A stretch of 64,000 bases of DNA from Proteiniphilum sp. X52 (lineage in GTDB: Bacteria > Bacteroidota > Bacteroidia > Bacteroidales > Dysgonomonadaceae), in contig NZ_RDSD01000005.1 in assembly GCF_003712195.1 (NCBI RefSeq), positions 1 through 64,000 on the forward strand. The letters are read 5' to 3'. The notes beneath the pieces were generated by a model. The model was not told where the DNA came from. It searched no databases and saw only the letters and a program-made list of their open reading frames with translations. Below are positions 28,161 to 36,614 of the stretch, one piece after another. Made by a program: the position numbers and the translations under genes. Each line of letters begins with the position of its first letter. Positions within the stretch are counted from its first letter, which is position 1.

Positions 28161-29894
28161 TTACCAGTTCGGATTTTGAGTGAGATTGGGATTTCGATCC
28201 CTTTCAGCGGTTGGAATCGGCCATAAATAGTTTTTTTCCTCAAATTTATTCACGTATATGGTATTTCCTAAAAAGTCTACTTCATTACCATTGAGCATTT
28301 CCACTCCTAATTTCCATCTTTTTATATCATAATATCTATGACCCTCAGCCGGAAACTCAACAGCACGCTCCTGCATGATCCGTTTAAAAACCTCTTGTTT
28401 CGTGCGGGCTTCCAACCACGTCGGGCCACTATTGAGAGCTGGAAGGTTGGTCGACGGCCTTTGACGCACCTGATTGATACAGGCAACCGCCTTGTCTATT
28501 TGGTCCAATTCATTGTAGCATTCGGCTAACATGAGCAGGACATCCGCATAACGGATAATCGGGAAATTAATGGGGATATGCGACCTTGAGGTAACTAATC
28601 CATCCATATTTCCCTCAGGGACGAATTTCCGATACAGGTATGTTCTGTATCCTCTGTTTACCACAATAAATCCATTGGTTGTGGTAACGCCGGTAGCAAT
28701 TACATATTCACAATCCTTGTTTTTATTTCCAACCCATCCGGTATAATGGGTATAAGGCAGGATTATGGTCTGTTTCATTCTTGGGTCGCGTTGTTCATAC
28801 ATATCCAATAACTCTTTATAGTATTCAGGATATTTCACGACTGTTTTCTTATCTTCAGAAAGAACCGCCATAAACGTTTTTTCCCTTACCTCCTTGCTAT
28901 CATTGAATCCTGGAATGAAATCATCCCAATTGAACGGACGTCCATCCTTTAATTCATAGCTGTCTACCAGTTCCACCGAAGGCATGGCATTATTCCAACT
29001 AACCCCGATGGTGGCATTTGATCCCATATAATGGGCAAAAGGCATTCCCATGTTAAAGGTGCCGCTGCCCGACATATTTTGAATGGCAAAAACCATCTCT
29101 TTGCTCTCATCCCCTCCTGGCAAAAACAATCCCGCATAATCTGAATATAATTCATACCCGTATCCCTTTTTATCGGGATCAAGCACAATCTCTTCAAAAT
29201 CTTTTAGCGCCAAATCATATTGCTGTCCGTACAGGTATACCTTTCCCCTTAACGCGTACGCCGCACCTTTGGTCGCCCGTCCATAGTCTATCTGTGCCCA
29301 GGATACAGGGAGGTTATTGATCGCTGTTTCCAGGTCTTCTAATATAAAATCCCTTACCTTTTCTATCGGATCGCGAGGATTAATCATATCCATATAATTG
29401 GCGTTATAATCCCACGTTTCATCGTAAATAGGAACATCCCCAAAATGATTGATCAGGAAAAAGTAATAAAGGGCTCGCATAAACTTGGCTTCCGCTATCG
29501 TAACGGCCTTTATGTCATCACTGATTGTTCCCGATTGGGAAATATTAAAAATTGCCATATTGGTTCTTGCCACACCTTCGTATGTTTGGACCCATCTGTT
29601 TAGCGCATAGCGATGACTGGGAGTCCATACTCCTCTGGAGATGTCCCAGTATCCCTGTGAATCATACCCCGTTCCTATATCCGTTAAACAATCCATTGCA
29701 AAAAACTGATTATATACTTCAGCCAATTTCATTGACTGGTAACAGGGCATAACGGCTTGTTTGGCATGTTCGTCCGTTTGCCAGAAAGTTCCTGAACTTA
29801 ATTTATCCTGCGGAAATCTATCCAGATCATAACAGGAAGGAAGCAAGGCGAAAAATGCAACCAACCCTATTAATTGTATTGTGTTATTTTTCAT
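28161..29894 (-). CDS. SusD/RagB-family lipoprotein without a SusC partner
   Basis: A 577-residue lipoprotein (LLPSC, Cys 21) with the SusD pattern: CYDLDRFPQDKLS, AEAKFMRALYYFFLINHFGD, IRYADVLLMLAECYNEL and the C-terminal AVEFPAEGHRYYDIKRWKLG. It is a complete member by length and motifs. SusD genes are almost always immediately downstream of a susC; here the 996 bp upstream hold no gene. It may serve the SusC at 8690-11923 or another elsewhere, or its partner has been lost. It appears to start the transcript carrying the DUF5107, GH123, GH27, GH109 and GH36-like genes. Confidence 0.92.
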   Translation of the reverse strand: MKNNTIQLIGLVAFFALLPSCYDLDRFPQDKLSSGTFWQTDEHAKQAVMPCYQSMKLAEVYNQFFAMDCLTDIGTGYDSQGYWDISRGVWTPSHRYALNRWVQTYEGVARTNMAIFNISQSGTISDDIKAVTIAEAKFMRALYYFFLINHFGDVPIYDETWDYNANYMDMINPRDPIEKVRDFILEDLETAINNLPVSWAQIDYGRATKGAAYALRGKVYLYGQQYDLALKDFEEIVLDPDKKGYGYELYSDYAGLFLPGGDESKEMVFAIQNMSGSGTFNMGMPFAHYMGSNATIGVSWNNAMPSVELVDSYELKDGRPFNWDDFIPGFNDSKEVREKTFMAVLSEDKKTVVKYPEYYKELLDMYEQRDPRMKQTIILPYTHYTGWVGNKNKDCEYVIATGVTTTNGFIVVNRGYRTYLYRKFVPEGNMDGLVTSRSHIPINFPIIRYADVLLMLAECYNELDQIDKAVACINQVRQRPSTNLPALNSGPTWLEARTKQEVFKRIMQERAVEFPAEGHRYYDIKRWKLGVEMLNGNEVDFLGNTIYVNKFEEKNYLWPIPTAERDRNPNLTQNPNW

Positions 29895-30053
29895 ATGACT
29901 AAAATATTTATTTTCAATGGTGTCATATGGAACTCGCTTTAGTCATGATCTTGTGTGATAATGATTATCAAGCTCGTTTCATATGATTATTTTATTTTTT
30001 TATTTCGGTATATGGAACCTTTGATGTTCAAAATAATCACTAAAGTTAGATAT

Positions 30054-30106
30054 TTGAGTCGCCTTCGCTCCTCGATTGCTAATTGAGTCGCCTTCGCTCC
30101 TCGATT
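30054..30106. repeat. 24-bp perfect direct repeat, 29-bp period
   Basis: Two identical 24-nt units at 30054-30077 and 30083-30106, each containing GTCGCCTTCGCTCCTCG, separated by 5 nt. The units are GC-richer than their surroundings. Confidence 0.85.
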
Positions 30107-30330
30107 TTCAATTCCTCGCTATGGCATAGTCCAAACAAGTTTGTCCTTTGCTCATTTAGCTTAACGGAAATATTCATTCCCTTCGGGTGTTTAATGATTA
30201 TTTTAAACATGTCGGTTTCATTTGCCTATAATTAAATAAATCAAATATTCTCTTGATCATTTATAATCGTCATCTCTCTAATTTTATGGTAAACAGAATA
30301 TTATGTCATCAAATGGCCATATACTTAAAA

Positions 30331-30348
30331 ATTCCCGATAGCGGGAAT
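30331..30348 (-). terminator. Hairpin with U tract, possible attenuator
   Basis: ATTCCCG and CGGGAAT pair around ATAG and are followed on the minus strand by TTTTT. It lies about 40 nt downstream of the proposed -7 block of the orphan SusD unit and 540 nt past the 30891 stop. It could therefore be either an attenuator of the SusD leader or a late terminator of the right-hand operon. The stem is only 7 bp. Confidence 0.35.
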
Positions 30349-30385
30349 GAAAGCAAGTTTATGTCTTTAAAGTTTATTTTATTTT

Positions 30386-30455
30386 ACACAAAGAAAGTCA
30401 GAGTAAAATTTATAAAAGTTTATTTTGCGAAATTATATCTTCAAAAAACGCTAAT
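30386..30455 (-). promoter_or_regulatory. Shared upstream element, copy (iii), before the orphan SusD
   Basis: CAAAGAAA (30389-30396), GCGA at 30427 and TCAAAAAACG from 30441. Minus-strand reading: CGTTTTTTGA, 11 nt, TCGCAAA, about 30 nt, TTTCTTTG. It is about 490 bp upstream of the SusD ATG, nearly the same distance as copy (ii) to SusC. Confidence 0.55.
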
Positions 30456-30493
30456 ATGAATAAAAGTGTTAGAATTAACGCATAAGATTACTT

Positions 30494-30552
30494 ATGATTC
30501 GAGCATGTCGAATCATATATAACAGGCTAGAATTTAGAATTGATTCAATTCT
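30494..30552. repeat. Two adjacent perfect short hairpins
   Basis: ATGATTCGA/TCGAATCAT at 30494-30516 (5-nt loop) and AGAATTGA/TCAATTCT at 30536-30552 (1-nt centre). They lie directly before GTGTCCGGTCAAAATT (about 30558), which resembles an insertion-sequence end, though I cannot name a family. Confidence 0.5.
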
Positions 30553-30684
30553 GGTAAGTGTCCGGTCAAAATTAATTTGAACTATCTGTCTGGATACTCC
30601 ATTGAAAATCCGCGTATAAAAAAAGGATAATGAAAATAATTTATGTCTCGTACTTACTATTTATAGACGAACAAAAGGCATATA

Positions 30685-30877
30685 AGAAACTGTTTTGAAT
30701 TTTACGAGTAATTATTTTACGCTTATTTTTCCACTCTTTCATTTTGTTTTTTGCCCTTTTTCGCGCCTTTGAACTTTCATTTCTTTTAAGTGGCCCGCCA
30801 CATTTCAATCAATGAAAATCCAAATCCATCAAAAAATGGCTAAAAAACAATGGATGAAAAAATTCAAAACAGCTTCT
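30685..30877. mobile_element. MITE-like element, copy 1 (complete)
   Basis: A 193-bp non-coding element. Its ends AGAAACTGTTTTGAATTTT (30685-30703) and AAAATTCAAAACAGCTTCT (30859-30877) are inverted repeats with one mismatch in 19. The interior includes TTTTTTGCCCTTTT, a GGCCCGCCACATTTCAA segment and AATCCAAATCCATC, all shared with copies 2 and 3. No transposase is encoded and no clear target-site duplication is seen. It ends 13 bp from the stop of the 30891 gene. Confidence 0.8.
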
Positions 30878-30890
30878 AAGAATTCTTCCG

Positions 30891-31127
30891 TTACGATTTC
30901 TTTACCAATCTAATTATCTTGGCGGAAATAAACCGGAAAACCGCCACGATCAAATAAAGGAAGATCGTGATGACAATGACATACCCTATTTGCGTGACGA
31001 CTTCTATCCAAGAAGTTTTATATACCGCAATGGCTACCACGTTAATAATAAATGCCGTGATAAAACAAACCAAAAGTATAGTTATCTCCTTTCTTATCCT
31101 CTTTGATGTAATAATGATATCTTGCAT
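30891..31127 (-). CDS. Small two-helix membrane protein
   Basis: A 78-residue protein with two strong hydrophobic segments (ITILLVCFITAFIINVVAIA and IGYVIVITIFLYLIVAVFRF) and basic ends (KRIRKE, KIIRLVKKS). It follows the Gfo/Idh/MocA gene by 12 bp and is the last member of that operon. I do not recognise a family. By position it could be a membrane anchor or electron-transfer partner for the exported oxidoreductases, but nothing in its sequence binds a cofactor. Confidence 0.65.
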   Translation of the reverse strand: MQDIIITSKRIRKEITILLVCFITAFIINVVAIAVYKTSWIEVVTQIGYVIVITIFLYLIVAVFRFISAKIIRLVKKS

Positions 31128-31139
31128 TCTAGGTATAAA

Positions 31140-32471
31140 TTAAAATTTCATATACGGGATTTTATATTCTTCCGGGAAAGTGACTTGTTTTTGCTCCGCC
31201 ATCGCCTGATTCCCCAAATGACAAAGCATGGTGGCCAGATACGCCTCTTCCACGATATTTTTTCCTTTTTCACCGGTAATACAGGCCTGGCAAAAAGCAG
31301 ACAGAATTTCATCGGAGCCGTCTTTTAGCGCGCCAATCATGGAGAGGCCGTCATTCACATGAAACTCGCCTTCAAGGATATGGTGAGGAAAATACTTCTC
31401 TTTCGTTTCCGGGCGCCAGCTCGGGCCGGCTGCCGGTACCGAGGCGTATATTTTATTTCCTATCTGGCCGATCAATTGTTCAATTCCGGATTTTTTCCCG
31501 CCGGCCTCATCTTCCAGGTAATAAATACCGGTGGCAAGGTTCATCGTTCCTTTGTTCCCCAGTATCTGGTCTTCCATCCCATTGAATTTATTGGAAATAA
31601 GGGATTCGTAATTGATTTTGACCCCATTGGAGTAGTGGTATACCAGGTTTACACTATCATACACTTCTCTTCCGTCTTTCCAATATACAATGTCTCCTGT
31701 TCCTACTACTGATTCAGGGACCTTCCGCATAGCCCAGCAGCAGACTTCCAATTGATGGGATGCCAATTCAGTCATCAACCCCCCTGAATAATCCCGATAT
31801 AAACGCCAGTTGATCTGGCGTTCCAGTTCAGGTGAAGGCACGGGGCGTCTCCAGTCGTGATTCCTGAACCAGTGACAACGTTCTCCCACGATGTCACCGA
31901 TCACTCCGGAATGGATCATCTGCATCCCCCGTATATATTTTTTGTCGAACATACGCTGCATACAGAAATAAAGCACTTTATCCGTTTTTTGGTATGCCTC
32001 GTAAATTGCTTTGCACTCCTCCATGGTTAACGCCATTGCCTTTTCGCAGTATACATGTTTACCCGCATCCAGAGCATCCAATGTCATGGGGGCATGCAGG
32101 TAGAGCGGGGTAGATATGATAACTCCGTCGATGTCCGGGGATTCCAGCATCTTTCGGTAATCGGTATATGTTTTCGCGTTGGGACAAAGGCCGGAGGCTT
32201 CCTTCAGGTTCGGCGGATATATATCGCATAGGGCCACAATCTCGGCATGCTGCAAAGCCATTACGGCTTGCATATTGTAAACTCCCCTGGATCCCGTTCC
32301 AATAAATCCTATCCTGGCTTTTTCTTTGTTTATTTCTTTGGCTTTGTCAGGAGTGAACGATTGCAGCCACGGTGTGGTTGCCAGGAGCGCGGCTCCTCCT
32401 GAAATAAAACCTAAGTCTTTGATAAATTGTCGCAGGCTTGTGTCTACCTGTTTAGATCCTTTTTCCGGCAT
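31140..32471 (-). CDS. Exported Gfo/Idh/MocA-family oxidoreductase
   Basis: A 443-residue protein. The N-terminus resembles a Tat leader (LRQFIKDLGFISGGAALLAT) but has LRQ instead of the twin arginine. The Rossmann fold begins at ARIGFIGTGSRG, and the EKA/EKP-type motif appears in GKHVYCEKAMALTMEECKA. The C-terminal half has ELASHQLEVCCWAM, typical of the family's GFO_IDH_MocA_C domain. NAD(P)-linked sugar oxidation or epimerisation is the usual role. It is the third such protein in this operon, 5 bp after apbE. Confidence 0.8.
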   Translation of the reverse strand: MPEKGSKQVDTSLRQFIKDLGFISGGAALLATTPWLQSFTPDKAKEINKEKARIGFIGTGSRGVYNMQAVMALQHAEIVALCDIYPPNLKEASGLCPNAKTYTDYRKMLESPDIDGVIISTPLYLHAPMTLDALDAGKHVYCEKAMALTMEECKAIYEAYQKTDKVLYFCMQRMFDKKYIRGMQMIHSGVIGDIVGERCHWFRNHDWRRPVPSPELERQINWRLYRDYSGGLMTELASHQLEVCCWAMRKVPESVVGTGDIVYWKDGREVYDSVNLVYHYSNGVKINYESLISNKFNGMEDQILGNKGTMNLATGIYYLEDEAGGKKSGIEQLIGQIGNKIYASVPAAGPSWRPETKEKYFPHHILEGEFHVNDGLSMIGALKDGSDEILSAFCQACITGEKGKNIVEEAYLATMLCHLGNQAMAEQKQVTFPEEYKIPYMKF

Positions 32472-32476
32472 AATCC

Positions 32477-33304
32477 CTATAATCTATATTCTGAAATATT
32501 TTGCACTTTAAAATTTTTTGAGATTCGTTTCTTTTCTGTATCGGTGGCTATCATGAAGACCGTACTCAGCACTTCGGCATCCAATGGGTTTTCCGAGGTT
32601 ACCGAGACCGCCTTGTGTCCTTTTACCGGTTCTCCTGAATCGGGCCGCACAATATGTCCCGCATAGGAGGGGGTATTTCCGGAGACCGAGAGCGCCAGAT
32701 CTTTTAAAGAAATCTCGTCCATGGCTTCATCACAGTTGTACGGGTTTCCCACACTCACTTTCCACGCATCTCCATAAGGATGGTGTCCGATTCCCAGTAT
32801 GGAACTATTCCCGAAATCTATAAAACAGTGTTGCACGCCTGCCCGATAAATTAAATCCCGCACTTTCACTATCGCATATCCTTTGGCATAGCCTCCGAAA
32901 TCGAGCGAAATATCTTTTTTAGAAAAAAAGACGGAGTGGTCATTTTCGTTCATCAAGACTTTTGAAAAATCATTTAACGTGATATCAAACAGTGTCAATG
33001 TGCGAGTATAGTACATTTGGCTACTTTGCAGGATAGACCACATTTCCGGGCTTACCCGGACAGGTGCAAGAATCGCTTCGCGATTGATCTTAGAAGTTTC
33101 GCTTGTATTGTCGAATCGATTAAAAATTCGGTGGAGCCGCCGAAGCTCGAAGACGATATCGTTCCAGATTTCTTGAGATTTCAATTTGTTTTGGCCCATT
33201 ATAAGTATGTCGAACCGTGTTCCCATGATGTTTTTCAATGAACCATGGAACATCTTTGATTCCTCATAATAGGTACTGTCAGTGGCAATCCCTCTCTTGT
33301 GCAA
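32477..33304 (-). CDS. apbE: FAD:protein FMN transferase (ApbE), apparently without a signal peptide
   Basis: A 275-residue ApbE-family protein; family motifs in order are the NIMGTRFDI start, FNRFDNTSETSKIN, LFDITLNDF, LDFGGYAKGYA (FAD site), WKVSVGNPYN, LSVSGNTPSY and NPLDAEVLSTVFM (the metal-binding Asp/Thr region). It would attach FMN through phosphodiester bonds to Ser/Thr of a target flavoprotein. Most bacterial ApbEs are exported lipoproteins; neither this start nor the alternative at 33253 (MFHGSLKN) gives a signal. The frame overlaps the upstream gene by 26 bp. No obvious flavinylation motif (DxxS/T-x-AT type) is seen in neighbours. Confidence 0.85.
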   Translation of the reverse strand: MHKRGIATDSTYYEESKMFHGSLKNIMGTRFDILIMGQNKLKSQEIWNDIVFELRRLHRIFNRFDNTSETSKINREAILAPVRVSPEMWSILQSSQMYYTRTLTLFDITLNDFSKVLMNENDHSVFFSKKDISLDFGGYAKGYAIVKVRDLIYRAGVQHCFIDFGNSSILGIGHHPYGDAWKVSVGNPYNCDEAMDEISLKDLALSVSGNTPSYAGHIVRPDSGEPVKGHKAVSVTSENPLDAEVLSTVFMIATDTEKKRISKNFKVQNISEYRL

Positions 33305-34694
33305 TTTCTACCGCTTTAGTAGTAATGTAATATTTTGCTAAAGTATTGGTTTTTTCCCATTCCGGCATCTCACCATTGATTAAAAAACCAAAAAAACTTT
33401 CGGCGACATATTTAAAGTGCGACTCGTGTCCTTCCCTATCTTCCGTAGGAATATTGACGAGGTATTCCCCTTTGTTGGATGTAAGCGAGACAGACACAAA
33501 GGGATAGGTTGTTTGGATTTTCCCGATTGTTTTTTGGAGATTGTCGGAAAATTCATTTTCATCCAACCCTTCGGGTTTTTGCACGTAGAGTTGTTTCACA
33601 AAATCTTGTTCTTTGTCCTGCACTGTTTTCAGAATGGCTTTTGTCCCTTTCACGACCGACATGAAAGTGTCGCCACTGCCTTCGGGAGCTTGGTAATTCC
33701 AAATGACTTTTAAACCCACATTCCGGTTTTTCACATCGAAAGAGACGGTGCCGTTTGCATATACCTTCAACAGGGAATTGTCGAGGTATTTCTGCAGATA
33801 ATCGGGAAGGGCGGTTTCGCCGGTCGATTTTGTAAATTGTGCCAATGTAATTTCAGTGGGCCAATGTGTGGATGAAATATTTCCGATATCCCGGGTATGA
33901 TCGATAGACTGACCGGAGAAACATTTCCAGAATAGTAAATCGATCAGGTGCGTGGTCACATCGGCGATCCCCTCTCCCTGTTGTTCCACATCGTAGTACC
34001 ATGCCGGACGAATCAACGGTCTGCCGGATACTTCCTTATAGAAGTGGTGTATGCTCTCCATATAAACCGCGGGATCTTCCGGTGTCCCCGATTGCAGTTC
34101 CCCGAAGAGATCAGGGTCATTGATCAGTTCTTTCTCGATGATATTCAGCATATCGTAACGCTCGGTCATCATATCATATAACAACACGTTTTGTGTCTCG
34201 GCGTTAGCATATGCTTCTTCCAATAGAAAAAAATCTCCTTGATTAATCGCCATTGGCTTATCCGACAGGACGTTTAATCCGGCATCTACCGCACTGAGAA
34301 TATATCCGGTCTTCTCTTTATTGTTACCGGCCAGTACAACCACGTTTCCCCTTTTGTCAGTGGCCATCTTATTCAGAAAATCGTCACCGGTATAGACCGC
34401 TGTCTGCCAGTTTGTAGGGTTTTCATCTCTTTGATTGAACGACTCAATGGCCGAAAGATATTGCTTTAATCCGGCATCTTCAGTGGCTGCATATACAAAT
34501 ACTGAATCGTTCACTTGCCACATGCTGCTTTTTTGAAGCAGATTGGCATGGAAATGCCCCGGAGCCAGCACAATCAGTTTTATCTCCCCCGTTTCGCCCG
34601 TGAATGCCGCATGGTCTCCGGCAGTGTTATTATTTGTTCGCATGCAGGAAAGCAATATCAGTCCGACTGCAATGATCAACCAACCCGTCTTCAT
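33279..34694 (-). CDS. Gfo/Idh/MocA-like lipoprotein with putative oxidoreductase C-terminal domain
   Basis: A 471-residue lipoprotein (ILLSC, Cys 17). The N-terminal region (KLIVLAPGHFHANLLQ, VVVLAGNNKEKTGYILSAV, GLNVLSDKPMAINQGDF) is a Rossmann-type fold without the usual GxGxxG loop, and carries the DKP version of the EKP motif. The C-terminal part (GEGIADVTTHLIDLLFW, then a long beta domain) matches the 'putative oxidoreductase C-terminal domain' group of Bacteroidetes. Unusual nucleotide binding or loss of it is possible. It lies 6 bp after the next Gfo/Idh gene. Confidence 0.75.
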   Translation of the reverse strand: MKTGWLIIAVGLILLSCMRTNNNTAGDHAAFTGETGEIKLIVLAPGHFHANLLQKSSMWQVNDSVFVYAATEDAGLKQYLSAIESFNQRDENPTNWQTAVYTGDDFLNKMATDKRGNVVVLAGNNKEKTGYILSAVDAGLNVLSDKPMAINQGDFFLLEEAYANAETQNVLLYDMMTERYDMLNIIEKELINDPDLFGELQSGTPEDPAVYMESIHHFYKEVSGRPLIRPAWYYDVEQQGEGIADVTTHLIDLLFWKCFSGQSIDHTRDIGNISSTHWPTEITLAQFTKSTGETALPDYLQKYLDNSLLKVYANGTVSFDVKNRNVGLKVIWNYQAPEGSGDTFMSVVKGTKAILKTVQDKEQDFVKQLYVQKPEGLDENEFSDNLQKTIGKIQTTYPFVSVSLTSNKGEYLVNIPTEDREGHESHFKYVAESFFGFLINGEMPEWEKTNTLAKYYITTKAVEIAQERDCH

Positions 34695-34700
34695 TTTCGG

Positions 34701-35699
34701 TTACTTTAATTTACGGATCAGTTTTTTTGCTTCTTTCTCGCCTTTCTTATAGGCATCATCCATGGAGATGATCTTTCCCCCTTTGCTTTTGCTGATATCC
34801 GCGGCCTCAATAAAGGTGAATATTTCCAGCGTTTCTTTTTCCATTACAGGGGGGATACGGGTTTTGAAAAAAGTGAGTATCTCTTTTAACAACGGTTCGT
34901 AACCCCCATATGCTCCTGTGGAGACAACCCCCTGGTCCGTAACGGCATTTCCCCCATACGGAGCTTTTCCGGTACGTGCTCCTCTCACAGTGCCAATTCT
35001 GCCATCGTTCCAGAGTCCAACCACCAGGTCTGTTCCTTCGGAAGACATACGGTTTACTGAAACACAGCCTGTTCCCATAACGGTAAACAAAGTCTCAACG
35101 CCATGTATTCCGTACCATGCCAGACCGGCATGCGAGGGTTCGAGATGTGCGGGAGAATAACAGTCGGCTCCCAGCACTTTCCCTAATTCTCCATTACGTA
35201 GTTTTTGACTCTGATCCACATACCGTAAAGCCGATGATGAGAAGACAGGCACATTATATTGTTTAGCCAACTGAAAAATAGCAATGGCTTGTGCTAGGTT
35301 GGCGCCTATCGGCTTATCGATAAAGACGATCTTCCCCGATTTGAATACCTCATGAGCCTGTTCCAAGTGCAGATTCCCGTCATTCGTTTCCAGCATTACA
35401 CAATCTACTTTCTCTAAAAGCTCGGCAATGGAAGGAACAATTTCAACACCCATTTCCTTTACTTGCTCCATATAACCGGGTATGCGATCGTAGCTTGTTT
35501 TGATGGTTTTCGATCCGTAAGGATAGGCGGCTACGATCCTGAAGTCCTTGAATTCTTCTTTTTTATCTTCTCCATTCAGGAACTTGGTGAATGCGATGGA
35601 GTGCGAGGTATCCAACCCGATAATCCCGATCTTTATTTGTGCCTGGGCTATCAATAAAAGCCCTGACAGGATAGCTGATAAAATAATTTTTAGTCTCAT
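34701..35699 (-). CDS. Secreted Gfo/Idh/MocA-family protein
   Basis: A 332-residue protein with a cleavable signal peptide (SGLLLIAQA-QIKIG). The mature protein starts at once with KIGIIGLDTSHSIAFTKFL, a Rossmann start in which the glycine loop is replaced by GLDTSHS. GKIVFIDKPIGANLAQA gives the DKP motif, and PSHAGLAWYGIHGVETLFTV is the catalytic-region helix. This subgroup is common in Bacteroidetes sugar loci. Enzymatic role is not known to me; oxidation of a released sugar is inferred. Confidence 0.75.
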   Translation of the reverse strand: MRLKIILSAILSGLLLIAQAQIKIGIIGLDTSHSIAFTKFLNGEDKKEEFKDFRIVAAYPYGSKTIKTSYDRIPGYMEQVKEMGVEIVPSIAELLEKVDCVMLETNDGNLHLEQAHEVFKSGKIVFIDKPIGANLAQAIAIFQLAKQYNVPVFSSSALRYVDQSQKLRNGELGKVLGADCYSPAHLEPSHAGLAWYGIHGVETLFTVMGTGCVSVNRMSSEGTDLVVGLWNDGRIGTVRGARTGKAPYGGNAVTDQGVVSTGAYGGYEPLLKEILTFFKTRIPPVMEKETLEIFTFIEAADISKSKGGKIISMDDAYKKGEKEAKKLIRKLK

Positions 35700-35718
35700 A
35701 ATGATTGAAATTTAGATA

Positions 35719-35802
35719 CAAGAATCAAGAGCCAGGAACCAAGACGCGAAATTCAAGACTTTTGTAAATGAAAAATGAAAAATGAAAAATGAAAAAAATG
35801 AC
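35719..35802. repeat. Intergenic simple repeats between nagB and the Gfo/Idh gene
   Basis: AAGAATCAAGAGCCAGGA near 35720, then a tandem ATGAAAA 7-mer array at about 35767-35800. Related units occur at 62550-62587 and 54680-54800. Confidence 0.6.
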
Positions 35803-35825
35803 TTCTGTACTTCTGGCTTCTTTTT

Positions 35826-36614
35826 TTAATTGAGTAACGACGCGCTTTCTTCATCCAGGTATAGTATGGTGTCTTCTTTTGTCCTCAAGATGGTAGCAGG
35901 ACATTTCTCGCTGATCTCTTCATTTAGAGTGCGGTAGACCGCCTCAGCCTTGTTTTTGGCCGGTACCATGCAGAACATATATTTAGCTTTCAGCAGGGCA
36001 GGAATGGTGACCGTAATAGCATGGGTAGGCACCCTGTCTATACCGGGAAACAGATTCTCATTTACCTGCTGTTGCCTGCAAGCCAAATCCAGTTCTACTG
36101 CTTTGACTTGTTTCGGATCATTGAAGTCTGCCACAGGTGGGTCGTTGAATGCAATGTGCCCGTTTTCTCCAATCCCGAGGCAAACAATATCTACCGGGTA
36201 CTGATTCAGCAACCCCGCATATCTTTCGCATTCGGCGTGAGGATCTTCGGCCCCGCCGTTTATATAATGGATGCTTTTGAACGGGACTTTGGCGAAAATA
36301 CGCTCTTTCAGGAAGTTACCGAATCCTTGCGGCGCGTCTTTTTCCAATCCTATATACTCGTCCATGTGAAAGGCGTTGATCTTTTCCCACTGGATCCGTT
36401 TGTCGGCAATCAGTTCTTTCATGAAATCGCTTTGCGATGGCGCGGCCGCAAAGATCATGTTGATTTCCTCTTTTTCTCCGAGTAATTGCCGGATGGTCTC
36501 CGATACCTTTTCCGCCGCTTCCTTACCCATTTCCTCTCGCGTGTGGAAGATCTTCACTTCCAACATTCCTTTGGTGAATGTGATTACATTCGCGTTAATT
36601 TCGGTGTATGACAT
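35826..36614 (-). CDS. nagB: Glucosamine-6-phosphate deaminase family protein
   Basis: I set the start at 36614 (MSYTEINANV), giving 262 residues, the normal family length; the frame extends further but the extra 20 residues lie in nagA. Signature parts are HTREEMGKEAAEKV, NAFHMDEYIGL with the catalytic Asp, DIVCLGIGENGHIAFNDPP with the catalytic His, and THAITVTIPALLKAKY. It converts glucosamine-6-phosphate (or, in some relatives, galactosamine-6-phosphate) to a ketose phosphate and ammonia in the cytoplasm. The overlap with nagA suggests coupled translation. Confidence 0.88.
   Translation of the reverse strand: MSYTEINANVITFTKGMLEVKIFHTREEMGKEAAEKVSETIRQLLGEKEEINMIFAAAPSQSDFMKELIADKRIQWEKINAFHMDEYIGLEKDAPQGFGNFLKERIFAKVPFKSIHYINGGAEDPHAECERYAGLLNQYPVDIVCLGIGENGHIAFNDPPVADFNDPKQVKAVELDLACRQQQVNENLFPGIDRVPTHAITVTIPALLKAKYMFCMVPAKNKAEAVYRTLNEEISEKCPATILRTKEDTILYLDEESASLLN

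Larger units (their letters stand above)
29895..30890. other. Gene-free kilobase with repeats, upstream of the orphan SusD
   Basis: No plausible coding frame. From left to right it contains a 24-bp direct repeat (30054-30077 and 30083-30106), a dispersed intergenic motif (30148-30176), a hairpin with a U tract on the minus strand (30331-30348), the shared upstream element (30386-30455), two perfect short hairpins (30494-30516 and 30536-30552) and a full MITE-like element (30685-30877). The density of repeats suggests past rearrangement. Confidence 0.7.

Noticed and set aside
30253-30459. 68-residue plus-strand frame in the gene-free kilobase
   Set aside because: It runs through the hairpin and shared upstream element and lacks any protein-like feature.
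30558-30600. Possible insertion-sequence end (GTGTCCGGTCAAAATT)
   Set aside because: No matching second end or transposase in the window; kept only as a remark in the repeat entry.
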